From: Hyphomicrobiaceae bacterium
GTDB taxonomy: Bacteria > Pseudomonadota > Alphaproteobacteria > Rhizobiales > Hyphomicrobiaceae
DNA: 64,000 nucleotides
Assembly (NCBI GenBank): GCA_030655135.1
Contig: JAURWC010000042.1
Span: 378,553-442,552, forward strand
Direction: 5' to 3'
The notes beneath the pieces were generated by a model that did not search any database, was not told the origin of the DNA, and saw only the letters and a program-made list of their open reading frames with translations. A program made the position numbers and the translations under genes. Positions 43,668 to 53,705 of this stretch are shown here, piece after piece. Position 1 is the first letter of the stretch; each line of letters starts with the position of its first letter.

Positions 43668-44579
43668 TTAGAGATTAGAAACGCCAATACTTTTCATTTC
43701 TTTCGTTTCGATAGGCTTCCATGAACTCATATTACTTCGAAGCCAAGTGAGCTGTCTTTTGGCGTATTGCCGGGTCTCTGCGGAGCCGGCTTGCGTGGCC
43801 GCTTCGTTCGTCAGCTCTCCGGCCAGAAGTTGCATCAGCGCGGAGACGCCCAGCGCCCTCATCGCCGGCAGGCCTGGTTCAAGACGCAGCGCGGCCAGGG
43901 ACGCGACTTCGGCCATCGCACCTTGAGTCATCATCTGGGCAAAGCGGGCGTCGCAGCGGCGGTACAGTTCGTCTCGATCGGGCATGACGACGAGGCGGAT
44001 GGTGTCCTGCTCATCGAGCACCGGCACTCCCGGTTGAGCCTGCCAGTACCTGAGCGAATGGCCGGTTCCGTCCAGCACTTCGAGGGCGCGCGTCACGCGT
44101 TGCGGGTCTGTCGGGTGTAGACGCGCTGCCATCTCCGGATCGCGTCCGGCCAGAAGAGCATGCAGCGCTTCCGGCTCCAGACGCTGGGCTTCCGCGCGCC
44201 AATGGGCGCGGACGTCGGCTTGAACCTCCGGAATGGGCGACAAGCCTTGCAGCAGCGCACGGAAGTACAGCCCCGTGCCACCGACGATGATCGGCCGCCG
44301 TCCGGCGTGGCGCACCTCGGCAATGGCGGCGGCTGCCTCGCGGGCGTAGCGTCCGGCCGAATAAGCCTCTGCCGCCGGCACGTGGCCGTAGAGCAGATGC
44401 GGTAGCCGCGCCTCATCATCTGGCGATGGCCGCGCCGTCAGAATGCGCAGTTCGCAGTAGACCTGCATGCTGTCAGCGTTGATGATGCTGCCGCCCGCCT
44501 CCTCAGCCAGCCGCAATGCCAACGCCGACTTGCCGCTGGCAGTCGGACCTGCGATGAGGATGGCGCGCTGATCGATCAT
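43668..44579 (-). CDS. miaA: tRNA dimethylallyltransferase
   Basis: Adds the dimethylallyl group to A37 of tRNAs that read codons starting with U. 303 residues. Walker A-like GPTASGKSALALRLA at the start, NADSMQVYCELRILTARPS, VGGTGLYFRALLQGL, and the later RVTRALEV and YAKRQLTWLR motifs are all present. Divergent from serB across only 42 bases, so promoters of the two must overlap there. Confidence 0.96.
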   Translation of the reverse strand: MIDQRAILIAGPTASGKSALALRLAEEAGGSIINADSMQVYCELRILTARPSPDDEARLPHLLYGHVPAAEAYSAGRYAREAAAAIAEVRHAGRRPIIVGGTGLYFRALLQGLSPIPEVQADVRAHWRAEAQRLEPEALHALLAGRDPEMAARLHPTDPQRVTRALEVLDGTGHSLRYWQAQPGVPVLDEQDTIRLVVMPDRDELYRRCDARFAQMMTQGAMAEVASLAALRLEPGLPAMRALGVSALMQLLAGELTNEAATQAGSAETRQYAKRQLTWLRSNMSSWKPIETKEMKSIGVSNL

Positions 44580-44621
44580 GCGCTGCCAGATACTGCAATT
44601 GCCGCCTCTGCGCGAGGATCA

Positions 44622-45518
44622 ATGACTGAGCAAGCCATCGTCTTGACAAGCCCGCCAGGAGCCTCCGCACTTAACGCAGGCGCCGTGGACGCTTTCGCGC
44701 TCGGCATCGGCGCCGTAATCAATTGGTTGGCGCCGCACGAGGCAGCCCACATTGTGTTGCGCCCCGATGCCGATGTCGCCGAAACGATCGCCGATGCCAG
44801 AGACCGGTTTTCCGGCAACCCGGTCGATGTGAATGCGATCACTCCGGTCGCGAACCTCGGGCTGCGCCGGCGCTTGCTCGTCGCCGATATGGAATCGACG
44901 ATCATCGAGCAGGAGTGCCTCGACGAGCTGGCAGACTACGCTGGCGTGCGCGAACGCATTGCAGGTATCACCGAGCGTGCCATGCGCGGCGAACTCGATT
45001 TCGAGGCGGCGCTGCGCGAACGCGTCGGGCTGCTGGCCGGGCTCGATGCGCGCATATTGCAAGAGATCTACGATGAGCGCGTCACGCTGATGGCGGGTGC
45101 TGCGACCTTGATCGCAACGATGCAGGCGAATGGCGCGACGTGCGCGCTCGTTTCCGGCGGCTTCAGTTTCTACACCGAGCGCATCGCGGCCCGCCTTGGC
45201 TTCGATACGCAGCAGGCCAACACGTTGGACGTAGCCGACGACAAGATCAGCGGCACGGTGGCCGCGCCGATCCTCGGTCGCGAGGCAAAGCGCGCGGCGC
45301 TGGAGCGTCTGGCGGGAGAGAAGTTGATCGACCTCGCAGCGACGCTGGCCGTCGGCGACGGCGCCAATGATCTCGACATGCTGGCGGCCGCCGGCTTGGG
45401 CGTTGCGTTCCGCGCCAAGCCGATCGTGGCGGATAAGGCGGCTGTCTCAGTGGTGCACGGTGATCTAACGGCCCTGCTCTATCTGCAGGGTTACAGGCGG
45501 GAGGAATTCATTCTGTAA
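44622..45518 (+). CDS. serB: Phosphoserine phosphatase
   Basis: Last step of serine synthesis. 298 residues with an N-terminal ACT-like domain of about 80 residues and a HAD domain. Motif I is VADMESTIIEQECLDELAD (the nucleophile Asp), motif II is CALVSGGFSFYTERIAARLG and the late motif is LAVGDGANDLDMLAAAGLGVAF. Ends 14 bases before a REP-like palindrome. Confidence 0.95.
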   Translation: MTEQAIVLTSPPGASALNAGAVDAFALGIGAVINWLAPHEAAHIVLRPDADVAETIADARDRFSGNPVDVNAITPVANLGLRRRLLVADMESTIIEQECLDELADYAGVRERIAGITERAMRGELDFEAALRERVGLLAGLDARILQEIYDERVTLMAGAATLIATMQANGATCALVSGGFSFYTERIAARLGFDTQQANTLDVADDKISGTVAAPILGREAKRAALERLAGEKLIDLAATLAVGDGANDLDMLAAAGLGVAFRAKPIVADKAAVSVVHGDLTALLYLQGYRREEFIL

Positions 45519-45530
45519 GCGACGGGGCTT

Positions 45531-45557
45531 GGGGGTCAGACCCATGGGTCTGCCCCC
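45531..45557. repeat. REP-like GGGGTCAGACCC palindrome
   Basis: GGGGTCAGACCC (45532-45543), AT spacer, and GGGTCTGCCCCC (45546-45557), with one mismatch in a 12-bp stem. It occupies the gap between convergent serB and the next membrane protein gene. Confidence 0.8.
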
Positions 45558-45568
45558 ATACGACGCGC

Positions 45569-46240
45569 TCAACTTCCAATTCGGTCCCAAGTGCGGCGTG
45601 CGAGCAGCAGGATGCGTGGCTTCAGTATCCGCCAACGCGATGCGGCCCATTCGCGTGCAGCGCGAGCCGCCGCAACGGCGCCCGGCCGCCAGCGCGCCAT
45701 GAACTGCTTAGCCTCCACGCGCACCGCCGTCTTGACCATGCGGCCGTAGCGCCAGACCCACGTCGCGCGGATCCTGGCGAAGATCGCCTCCTTCCACGGC
45801 ACGAAGCGATCGTAGAGCGCGGCGAACCATCCGATCTGCATCAGTGCCGGCTTCACGAGAATGAAGATGCGCGCGATCAGCGCTGTCGAGACGACCTTGG
45901 CGGCAACGAACAGCGCCGCCGCCGTGATCAGGTAGCCGTTGGCCACAAGCCAGATCGCGACGAACTTCAACGGAAACAGCAGCGACGACGGCAGCGCGAT
46001 CGCTGCCAGTGCGGCGTACGGCGGTAAACCTGCAATCGCCAATTCCAGGCGCGCCCAGGGCCGGAAGCGCGCCAGCCGCGCCAGCGCGTTCGATAGCGGC
46101 CGCCAGCCCCACTCCTCGAACAGCACAAGGAGTGCGGCAACGATTTGGAGAAGCGTAGCGAGCACAGGACCAACCACCCGCCAGATCAGCGTGGCAGCGA
46201 CCTTCAGGACATGGAGCAACATGCGGAATACGGCATTCAT
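45569..46240 (-). CDS. Integral membrane protein of unknown function
   Basis: 223 residues from 46240; ATG 46252 and GTG 46270 are also open, and no start has a clear ribosome binding site. Four or more helices, including VLKVAATLIWRVVGPVLATL near the start, and a very basic C-terminal third (RVEAKQFMARWRPGAVAAAR). No family recognised. Just downstream (in its direction) of the EamA gene with a gap of 66 bases. Confidence 0.7.
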   Translation of the reverse strand: MNAVFRMLLHVLKVAATLIWRVVGPVLATLLQIVAALLVLFEEWGWRPLSNALARLARFRPWARLELAIAGLPPYAALAAIALPSSLLFPLKFVAIWLVANGYLITAAALFVAAKVVSTALIARIFILVKPALMQIGWFAALYDRFVPWKEAIFARIRATWVWRYGRMVKTAVRVEAKQFMARWRPGAVAAARAAREWAASRWRILKPRILLLARRTWDRIGS

Positions 46241-46306
46241 GCCAAGCAACATGCCACAGGTCCGCAGCACGCGGACAGCCGCGCGGCATCATGGTTGCCT
46301 TGCGTC

Positions 46307-47221
46307 TTAAGCGGCGGGCGGGACACGCGCACCGCGCAAGGCCGCCACCTTCGGCCAGAGCAGATTGAGCGCAAGCCCGCTGAGAACCAGCGCGGCAGCG
46401 GCAAGTTTCCAATCGTACAAGGGCTCACCGAGCCAGAGGTAGGCCGTCGCCATGCCGAACACCGGAACCAGCAGCGACATCGGCGCCACGGTCGCAGCCG
46501 GATAGCGGCCAAGCAGCCAGCCCCACATGGCGTAGCCGAACAGCGCATTGGCCGCTGACTGGTAGAAGACGGCTGCCCACGTCACCGGCGTGGCATTGGC
46601 CAGACCATCGCGAATGGCCGGCCATCCCTCCAGCGCAAACGAGGCTGCCAGCAGCGGAGGCACGGAGAAGAGGCTGGCCCAGACCACGTACGCCACCATG
46701 TTCACGCCCGGCGTCGAGCGGGCAACGACGTTTCCGCCGGCCCAGCTGAAGGCGGCAATCAGCGACAGCGCCAGGCCGAATGCCGTCGTCGTGCCGTCGG
46801 TGTGGGCGAGGATGACGCCTACGCCCGAGAATGCCAGCAGCAGCGCCAAGATCTGGAATGGCCGTACGCGTTCGCCTGTCAGATAGACGACGAGGCCGAT
46901 GGTGAAGAAGACCTGCAACTGCATCACCAGCGAGGCCAGCCCCGGCGTGATGTGCCCATTCATGGCAATGAACATAATGCCGAACTGACCGAAGCCGATC
47001 AGGAAGCCATAGGCGGCAAGCTTCGACCACGGCACGTCGGGCCGCTTCAGGAAGAAGACTGCCGGCAGAAGGGCGAACGTGAAGCGCAGTGCCGCGAACA
47101 ACAGCGGCGGCAGGTGATCGAGCCCGATGCGGATGACGGTAAAGTTTGTGCCCCACACCGCCATGATGGCGACGGCGAGCAGCGCGTCACGCAGCGACAA
47201 TGTGAGGGAAGCGGGCGTCAT
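46307..47221 (-). CDS. EamA/DMT family permease
   Basis: 304 residues with ten helices arranged as two EamA repeats. Begins LRDALLAVAIMAVWGTNFTVIRIGLDHLPPLLFAALRF; PGLASLVMQLQVFF closes the first repeat, and SLLVPVFGMATAYLWLGEPL marks the second. Such permeases export metabolites, for example O-acetylserine and cysteine in the YdeD-like subgroup; the substrate here is unknown. Confidence 0.9.
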   Translation of the reverse strand: MTPASLTLSLRDALLAVAIMAVWGTNFTVIRIGLDHLPPLLFAALRFTFALLPAVFFLKRPDVPWSKLAAYGFLIGFGQFGIMFIAMNGHITPGLASLVMQLQVFFTIGLVVYLTGERVRPFQILALLLAFSGVGVILAHTDGTTTAFGLALSLIAAFSWAGGNVVARSTPGVNMVAYVVWASLFSVPPLLAASFALEGWPAIRDGLANATPVTWAAVFYQSAANALFGYAMWGWLLGRYPAATVAPMSLLVPVFGMATAYLWLGEPLYDWKLAAAALVLSGLALNLLWPKVAALRGARVPPAA

Positions 47222-47394
47222 GAGCCTGGCCGTAGCGACGTGTTCAGTTGGATGGCCTGCAGGCCTATGCGCAATGCGCGCCGAAGTCCATTACCCAGGC
47301 ATGCCCATAGGGCCGAGCTGACATGCGCAGCAGCGCGGCTGCGAAACGGAAGTCGAACGCCCTTCGCTGCGTGCGCTTTCGCTGCTACCCACAG

Positions 47395-47420
47395 GGAACT
47401 GAAGGGCGGCTCTCGCGGTT
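47395..47420 (+). promoter_or_regulatory. Near-consensus EcfG-type promoter of the DUF2383 gene
   Basis: GGAAC (47395-47399), 17-base spacer, GGTT (47417-47420), one mismatch from CGTT. It lies 44 bases before the ATG of the DUF2383 gene. Genes of this family are often under general stress control, which fits. Confidence 0.4.
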
Positions 47421-47463
47421 CGTGGAGAAATGGCAGCGTGAAGCAAGCCGCGGAGAATGCAAA

Positions 47464-47901
47464 ATGTCGGAACGCACAGAGGCCCTGAAAGGTTTGAAAA
47501 CCACGCTGATCGACAGCCGCAACGGCTATGAGGAGGCCGTCACGGACGCCGAAGGAAAAGGCCTAACGACGCTGTTTCAGGAGATGGTCGCCTTACGAAC
47601 CCGTCATATCGAAGAGATCAATCGTCACTTGGTCGAGATGGGCGAACCGGAGCAGGACGAGGCATCGTTCATGTCAACGGTGCACCGCACCGTCATCAGC
47701 ATTCGCTCGGCCCTGACGGGTCTGGATACCAATATTTTGCCGAGCCTGATCTCAGGTGAAGAGACGATCCTCAACGGCTACGACGAGGTTCTAAAGGTTG
47801 CGGCCGACACCGATCTGCAGCCGGCATTCCTGGTTGCTCAGCGCCAGGAGTTGGCGGACAAAATTCGGACCATGGAAGTGTTGCGCGATAAGGCTGCCTA
47901 A
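47464..47901 (+). CDS. DUF2383 (PA2169-type) four-helix-bundle protein
   Basis: 145 residues from 47464, which has a GGAG site; the longer reading from 47323 is not supported. The helices include TEALKGLKTTLIDSRNGYEEAV, TLFQEMVALRTRHIEEINRHL and LISGEETILNGYDEVLKV, with ferritin-like layout. Family members are cytosolic and stress-induced; Glu and His residues could bind metal, but a function is not established. It has a near-consensus EcfG promoter. Confidence 0.85.
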   Translation: MSERTEALKGLKTTLIDSRNGYEEAVTDAEGKGLTTLFQEMVALRTRHIEEINRHLVEMGEPEQDEASFMSTVHRTVISIRSALTGLDTNILPSLISGEETILNGYDEVLKVAADTDLQPAFLVAQRQELADKIRTMEVLRDKAA

Positions 47902-48156
47902 CGCATTTCCTTCGCGAACCAGGTTACCGAAAACCTAAAAAAACAAACGGCAATTGTTTGATGGCAATCGGTTTGGCTTAGGGAATGCCGCTGTCGTGCG
48001 GCGCGCTTGCCTGCATTGCCGACGCATTCCAGCCGCCGTCCTGCGCGACTCACCGGACAATTTTGCTTTAATTATGTTCCGGCTACAGACATTTTCGCTA
48101 TTAACGCCGCGCGCTGACGATGGCATATTTGCTCCACCATAAGCGGAGCATCCTCA

Positions 48157-48507
48157 GTGTCTGAAACTTTAAGCAGAGCCCTAATTGACACCGAGCGCCT
48201 GAATGAGCTTGAGGGTCTGATCGGAATTCGAAAACTGCAAGAAGCGCTTGCGGCCTTTCGCGAGCAACTGATCACGGTTCTAGCAGCGGTTGACCGATCT
48301 GATGTCTCATCACGCGACTATATGCTGACGCATGCCCATCAACTTGCCTCCTCGGCCGGGTCGCTCGGATTTGAGGGACTGACCGAAGCCAGCCGTTTCG
48401 TACTGGATTGCGCGCCGGGCAAGCCGGGCGAGCAAGACTTTCCCATCGCCGTGGTCGCGCTGCAAAAAGCTATCGGCCATGCCATGCCGGCGCTCGACAA
48501 CCTCTGA
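48157..48507 (+). CDS. Histidine phosphotransfer (Hpt) protein
   Basis: 116 residues from a GTG at 48157, with GGAG eight bases upstream. Four-helix Hpt domain; the phospho-accepting His lies in MLTHAHQLASSAGSLGF (about residues 57-72), where H-Q-L-A-S-S-A is the typical context. It starts eight bases before a hybrid histidine kinase, so the two are co-transcribed and probably exchange phosphate. The 255 bases before it (47902-48156) show no gene. Confidence 0.88.
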   Translation: MSETLSRALIDTERLNELEGLIGIRKLQEALAAFREQLITVLAAVDRSDVSSRDYMLTHAHQLASSAGSLGFEGLTEASRFVLDCAPGKPGEQDFPIAVVALQKAIGHAMPALDNL

Positions 48508-48515
48508 GAGAGTGC

Positions 48516-50627
48516 ATGGCTGACATCCCCAGGCCACGCCTGGCTATCGGCAAACTGCCCGTCTGGGTCCAGGTTGGTTTGGCGGTCGTAATCTATGCAG
48601 TCCTAGACGCCTCGGCATTCGCCTTCGGGCAATCCAACCAATCAACAATTCTTGCGATCGTTTGGCCGGGCACCAGTTGGATGTGTGCCTGCCTTTGGCT
48701 GTTGCCTTCCGAGCGCGCTCGATTGGCTACCGTGCTCCTGGGGCTCGTCGCCGATTTTATCGGCCAGTACTTCGTGTTCAACAGTGCGGGTTATGTTTTC
48801 TGGCTGACGCTGGTCAACATGGTGAACCCGCTGGGATGCTACTTGCTGCTGCGCACGTGGCGCGGCACGCTCGACTTCGTGGACCGTCCATCCGGGCTCA
48901 TCAAATTTGTCGTGGTCGCATCCGTCACATCGTCCGCCTCGGCGCTGCTGGGGCTGCTGCTGTCCTACTTGAACAACGACCTCGGCGATCCCGTCAAATT
49001 CCTGATGACGTGGTCACTCAACGAATTCCTCGGCCTCGTGGTACTGCTGCCGGCTCTTATCCTCATCTTCACCGACCGGCCCAGGGCGCCCACGCATGGT
49101 TCCGATGCCTCTGCCATAGAAGCTGTGATCTGGCCGCTAGCTGCCTGCAGTGCGTCGGCGATGTTTCTCTTCACCGAGACCTACGAATTGCTCATTCTGA
49201 TCATGCCGTTCATCATCGCCACGGCTTTCCGGCTCGGCCCGGTCTACGCGGCGATGACGACGCTGGCGATCTTCGTCATTGCGACGGTGCACATCATCGC
49301 AAACCGGCCGGCCGGCGACGGCGAGAGCTATCTGACGCCCATGCTGCTCACGCAGATTTTCATGGCCGTCACCTTCCTCGCCTCGCTGCCGGTTGCGATT
49401 GCGGTCACCGAGCAGGCCCGGCTTCGGGCACGGCTAAGGGAAGAGCAACGCCGTGCGAACGCCGCGCAACACGACGCCGAAGTCGCAAGCGAAGCCAAAT
49501 CCGATTTCGTTGCAACGATGAGCCATGAGCTACGCTCGCCCTTGAACGGCATTATTGGATTTACGCAGTTGTTGGCGCAGAGGCGTGATCTCGCGGCCGA
49601 GGCTCAGCGCGAAGTCGTCAATATCGAGAACGCCAGCCGCGCATTGTTGACGGTGGTCAACGACGTTCTCGATTTCTCGGCGTTGGATGCGGGAACTGCG
49701 CGCATCGAGCCGGCGCCCTTCGCGTTGAAGGAACTCTGCACCACGACGCTGGCGCTTGTATCCGGACCAGCCGCAGAAAAGGGCTTGAAGCTGAGTTTGC
49801 ATCTGGCACCGGACCTGGTGGATGCTGCGCTCGTGGGAGACGCAAACCGGTTGCGCCAGGTGCTGTTGAACCTGCTGTCAAATGCGGTGAAGTTTACTGA
49901 TGCTGGGTCGATTCGACTCGACGTCGATCTGTGCGAGCCCGCCGCGGATACGCCGGAACTGAAGCTGTCGTTTGTAGTCACCGATACCGGGCGCGGGATT
50001 GCCGAGCACAATTTGCCGCTGCTGTTTCAGCGTTTCAGCCAAGTCGATGGCTCGCGGACGCGTGCGTATGGGGGCTCGGGTTTGGGCCTGGCTATATGCA
50101 AGCGGCTGATAGAGGCCATGGGCGGACGCATTGGCGTCGATAGCGCCGTTGGGGCCGGCTCCCGCTTCTGGTTCGAGGTGTACCTGGCGCCCGCCGCTTT
50201 TTCGACAGCGCAGGCGCGCGCCGCGCTGCCGGCCATTACGGCCGACGCCTGGATACTTGTGGTGGATGACATGGCGCTTAATCGCGATGTTGCCGAAGCC
50301 ATCCTGGCCAAGAGCGGCTATCGCGTCACGACGGCGCACGGCGGCGCCCAGGCCATTGATGCTGCGCGCAACGGACGCTACGACCTGGTGTTGATGGATA
50401 TCCAGATGCCGGAGATCGATGGCTACGAGGCGACGCGCCAGATCCGGGCGGCCGGCCATCATTTCAACTTGCTGCCCATCGTCGCCATGACGGCAAATGT
50501 CGCTCCGGATGAAGTTGCACGCTGTCTCTCCGCCGGCATGAACGGACATATCGGCAAGCCGTTCGAGCAGGCCGCGCTCGTTGCGACGATCGAGGCTCAA
50601 CTCGCGGCGCGTGCGCGTGCTGGTTGA
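48516..50627 (+). CDS. Hybrid histidine kinase: MASE1-like sensor, HisKA, HATPase, receiver
   Basis: 703 residues from 48516; the long in-frame reading upstream is a shadow of the Hpt gene. Residues of about 15-310 hold eight or so membrane helices of a MASE1-like sensor. HisKA follows: FVATMSHELRSPLNGIIGFTQ, with the phosphorylated His in SHELRSP. The HATPase domain has NLLSNAVKFTDAG and FQRFSQVDGSRTRAYGGSGLGLAI. The C-terminal receiver (about 585-700) has ILVVDDMALNRDV, LVLMDIQMPEIDGYEATRQI and a late Lys (GKPFEQAALV). Signal unknown. The phosphorelay output regulator is not in the window. Confidence 0.93.
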   Translation: MADIPRPRLAIGKLPVWVQVGLAVVIYAVLDASAFAFGQSNQSTILAIVWPGTSWMCACLWLLPSERARLATVLLGLVADFIGQYFVFNSAGYVFWLTLVNMVNPLGCYLLLRTWRGTLDFVDRPSGLIKFVVVASVTSSASALLGLLLSYLNNDLGDPVKFLMTWSLNEFLGLVVLLPALILIFTDRPRAPTHGSDASAIEAVIWPLAACSASAMFLFTETYELLILIMPFIIATAFRLGPVYAAMTTLAIFVIATVHIIANRPAGDGESYLTPMLLTQIFMAVTFLASLPVAIAVTEQARLRARLREEQRRANAAQHDAEVASEAKSDFVATMSHELRSPLNGIIGFTQLLAQRRDLAAEAQREVVNIENASRALLTVVNDVLDFSALDAGTARIEPAPFALKELCTTTLALVSGPAAEKGLKLSLHLAPDLVDAALVGDANRLRQVLLNLLSNAVKFTDAGSIRLDVDLCEPAADTPELKLSFVVTDTGRGIAEHNLPLLFQRFSQVDGSRTRAYGGSGLGLAICKRLIEAMGGRIGVDSAVGAGSRFWFEVYLAPAAFSTAQARAALPAITADAWILVVDDMALNRDVAEAILAKSGYRVTTAHGGAQAIDAARNGRYDLVLMDIQMPEIDGYEATRQIRAAGHHFNLLPIVAMTANVAPDEVARCLSAGMNGHIGKPFEQAALVATIEAQLAARARAG

Positions 50628-50678
50628 GCAACCGGCGATATGGGCGGGCTATTGCTGAAGGTAGCGGCTGCGGAGAAT

Positions 50679-50705
50679 GGGGTCAGACCCGCCGGGTCTG
50701 ACCCT
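50679..50705. repeat. REP-like GGGTCAGACCC palindrome
   Basis: Perfect 11-bp arms (50680-50690 and 50694-50704) with a GCC loop, between the kinase gene and convergent thrS. A single copy, no partner within 100 bases. Confidence 0.85.
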
Positions 50706-50710
50706 GCAGC

Positions 50711-52660
50711 TCACGCTCGCTTCACGTCCGGCGGTATCGCCTCGTCCTTCAACGCACTGACGGCCTCGTCGAGCGTCATGACCTTTTGGTCCTGGCTGCC
50801 GAGGCGGCGCATGGACACCTTGCCCTCCTCGGCTTCGCGCTTGCCGACGACGAGCATGACCGGGATCTTGGTCTGCGAGTGCTCGCGGACCGTGTAGTTG
50901 ATCTTCTCGTTGCGCAGATCGACGTCGACGCGCAGGCCGGCCGCCCTCAAAGCCTCGACCACCTGCAGCGCATAGGCGTCCGCGTCTGACACGATCGTGC
51001 ACACCATCACCTGCAGCGGCGACAGCCACAGCGGGAAATGGCCGGCGAAGTTCTCGATCAGGATGCCGGTGAAGCGCTCCAGCGATCCGAACATGGCGCG
51101 GTGGATCATCACCGGCGTCTTCTTGTTGGAGTGCTCGTCGATGTAGAATGCGCCAAGGCGGCCAGCCAAGTTGAAGTCCACCTGCGTGGTGCCGCACTGC
51201 CAGTCGCGGCCGATGGCGTCCTTCAAAACGTACTCAAGTTTCGGGCCGTAGAACGCGCCTTCACCTGGATTGATGGCGGTCTTGACGCGGCCGTTGGACC
51301 GCTTTGTCACCTCGTCGAGCACATCGGACAGGGCCTTCTCGGCCTTGTCCCACAGGTCGTCGGCGCCGACGCGCTTCTCCGGCCGGGTCGACAGCTTGAT
51401 GAAAATGTCCTCGAAGCCGAAGTCGCCGTAGATCGACAACATCAGGTCGTTGATCTTCAGGCACTCGGCCATGATCTGGTCTTCGGTGCAGAAGATATGC
51501 GCGTCGTCCTGGGTGAAGTGGCGCACGCGCATCATGCCGTGCAGCGCACCCGACGGCTCGTAGCGGTGCACCTTGCCGAACTCGGCGATCTTTACCGGCA
51601 GCTGCTTGTAGCTGGTCAAACCGTGCTTGAAGATCTGCACGTGACCCGGGCAGTTCATCGGCTTGCAGCAGAACACGCGCTCGTCCGGAAGTACGGTGGT
51701 GAACATGTTCTCACCGTAGTTTTCCCAGTGGCCCGACAGCTCCCAGAAATGCTTCTCCATCATGTCGGGCGAATTCACCTCGACATAGCCCGCCTCGATT
51801 TGCCGGCGGCGCATATAGTTGATCAGGTTCTGGAACAGCTGCCATCCTTTCGGATGCCAGAACACGCTGCCCGGCGCCTCGTGCTGGAAGTGGAACAGGT
51901 CCATCACGCGGCCCACCTCGCGGTGGTCGCGCTTTTCCGCCTCCTCCAGCATGGTGAGGTAGGCCTTCAGCTCGTCTTCGGTGGCCCAGGCGGTGCCATA
52001 GATGCGCTGCAGCTGCGGCTTGGTGCTGTCGCCGCGCCAGTAGGCGCCGGCAAACTTCTGCAGCTTGAAGGCTTTGCCGATGTGGCCGGTCGCGGTCATG
52101 TGCGGGCCGCGGCACAGATCGAACCACTCACCCTGCTTGTATATTTTCAGGTCGTCGCCGGCAGGAATGGCATCGACGAGTTCGATCTTGAACTCCTCGC
52201 CCTTGTCGCGGAACACCTGCTTGGCCTTGTCGCGATCCCAGAACTCCTTGGTGAAGGGCGCGTTCTTGGCGATGATCTCGTGCATCTTCTTTTCGATCTT
52301 CGCTAGGTCTTCCGGCACGAACGGCTCGGCCTTGGCGAAATCGTAAAAGAAGCCGTTGTCGATCACCGGGCCGATGGTGACCTGGGTGCCCGGCCACAGG
52401 CTCTGCACGGCTTCCGCCATCACGTGCGCGGCGTCGTGCCGGATCAGCTCCAGCGCTTCCGGATCGGTGCGGGAGACGAATTTGATCTCCGCATCCGCCT
52501 TGATGGGATCGTTCAGATCCGACAGCGCGCCGCCGAGAACCATGGCGACGGTGCGTTTGGCGAGCGATGGCGAGATGGATTTGGCGACCTCGAGCCCGGT
52601 GGTGCCGCTGGCGACCTGGCGCTTGGCGCCGTCGGGCATGGTCAGGGTAACGTCAGACAT
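50711..52660 (-). CDS. thrS: Threonine--tRNA ligase
   Basis: Charges tRNA-Thr. 649 residues from 52660, where AAAGGAG precedes the ATG. In order: TGS domain (about 1-65), editing domain with the metal-binding [12 protein letters not shown], and a class II catalytic core ([16 protein letters not shown]-like [31 protein letters not shown]), with the motif-3 region [22 protein letters not shown], then the anticodon-binding domain. A tRNA-Thr gene (TGT) is located 5 kb downstream at 55829. No T-box or operator hairpin recognised. Confidence 0.98.
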   Translation of the reverse strand: MSDVTLTMPDGAKRQVASGTTGLEVAKSISPSLAKRTVAMVLGGALSDLNDPIKADAEIKFVSRTDPEALELIRHDAAHVMAEAVQSLWPGTQVTIGPVIDNGFFYDFAKAEPFVPEDLAKIEKKMHEIIAKNAPFTKEFWDRDKAKQVFRDKGEEFKIELVDAIPAGDDLKIYKQGEWFDLCRGPHMTATGHIGKAFKLQKFAGAYWRGDSTKPQLQRIYGTAWATEDELKAYLTMLEEAEKRDHREVGRVMDLFHFQHEAPGSVFWHPKGWQLFQNLINYMRRRQIEAGYVEVNSPDMMEKHFWELSGHWENYGENMFTTVLPDERVFCCKPMNCPGHVQIFKHGLTSYKQLPVKIAEFGKVHRYEPSGALHGMMRVRHFTQDDAHIFCTEDQIMAECLKINDLMLSIYGDFGFEDIFIKLSTRPEKRVGADDLWDKAEKALSDVLDEVTKRSNGRVKTAINPGEGAFYGPKLEYVLKDAIGRDWQCGTTQVDFNLAGRLGAFYIDEHSNKKTPVMIHRAMFGSLERFTGILIENFAGHFPLWLSPLQVMVCTIVSDADAYALQVVEALRAAGLRVDVDLRNEKINYTVREHSQTKIPVMLVVGKREAEEGKVSMRRLGSQDQKVMTLDEAVSALKDEAIPPDVKRA

Positions 52661-53170
52661 CGTGACACTCCTTTCTCTCACTCACTGCATACCGCGCAGG
52701 TAAGAGGTAACCGGCCGCTTGCCGGGCCGTTCGGCTGGGCAGCTTTTGCCCGGCTGAGCGCGCCGTTGTCAAGACGCGGGGGGACCGGAACAGTCCAGAG
52801 TTAGCCGCTCCGATACGTATCACGGCGCGGCTAGGCCGCGCACAGCGACGCTGCGCAGGCCATCGCCGGCCATGTCGATGAGCGTGGTTGCGCAGTGCAA
52901 CTCAGATCGTCTGCGTCTCTTGCAGATCGAAGATCATCGGATCTTTCACATCGAGGAAGTTCATGCCGATGCGCCCTATGGCTCGACGATCGCCGTCAGG
53001 CAGCCGAGGACAAACTTGGGTTTGAGCGCCTTCCACATCGGCCTAAAAACCTTCAAAGAAGTGGACCTTGGCGGCGCAACGGCGAGTTCAATGCGACGTC
53101 ATACGATCGAGTGATGCTTAATTGTACGTTCAGCTGCCGGCGAACCACCGGCACAGCCTCCGAGGAAAAC
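52661..53170. other. 510-base stretch without a supported gene
   Basis: Between the thrS start and the PaaI thioesterase. It must hold both promoters. A plus-strand frame at 52872-53114 (80 codons, start MSMSVVAQCNSDRLRLLQIE) has no ribosome binding site and no recognisable domain. It includes an imperfect palindrome around GATCGAAGATCATCGGATC (near 52925). A relic gene is possible. Confidence 0.5.
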
Positions 53171-53677
53171 ATGCCTCAGTCGGATGCACTCACCCCGCCG
53201 CCCGCCCGCTTCGGCTTGATCCCGCTGACAGAGCTGACAAGCTTGCGTGGCATGGACGTGTTGCAAGGGATGCTTGCCGGCCGCTATCCCATGCCGCCGA
53301 TCCAGGAAGCCTCCGGCTTCGCGCTGACACAGATCGAGCCGGGCCAGGCCGTCTTTATGGGCACGCCGCAACAGCGCTTCTACAATCCGATCAGTACCGT
53401 ACATGCGGGTTGGACATCGACGGTTCTGGATAGCGCCATGGCCTGCGCCGTATGGTCGACGCTGGAAGCCGGGCTGGGGTTTACGACGATGGAGTTCAAG
53501 ATTTCACTCGTCCGGCCCATCACCGTCGAGACCGGCCCGATCCGCGCCGAATCCAACTTGTTGAGCCGCGGCAAACGCGCGGCCACCGCCGAAGCCCGCA
53601 TGACGGATGGGGCCGGCAGGCTCCTCGCTCACGCCACGACGACGTGCATCATCTTCGCCAACGGTGCGGGCGGCTGA
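53171..53677 (+). CDS. PaaI-type hotdog-fold thioesterase
   Basis: 168 residues with GAGGAAA before the ATG at 53171; the longer frame upstream is not supported. Hotdog fold: MDVLQGMLAGRYPMPPIQEASGFAL, then the typical VHAGWTSTVLDSAMACAVWSTL (helix with catalytic region) and a strand-rich C-terminus (TTMEFKISLVRPITVETGPIRAESNL). Hydrolyses acyl-CoA thioesters; the substrate is unknown. Stop codon is about 30 bases before the tRNA-Tyr 3' end on the other strand. Confidence 0.88.
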   Translation: MPQSDALTPPPARFGLIPLTELTSLRGMDVLQGMLAGRYPMPPIQEASGFALTQIEPGQAVFMGTPQQRFYNPISTVHAGWTSTVLDSAMACAVWSTLEAGLGFTTMEFKISLVRPITVETGPIRAESNLLSRGKRAATAEARMTDGAGRLLAHATTTCIIFANGAGG

Positions 53678-53705
53678 AACTCAGTGCCGTCGTCAAGAAG
53701 AGGAA

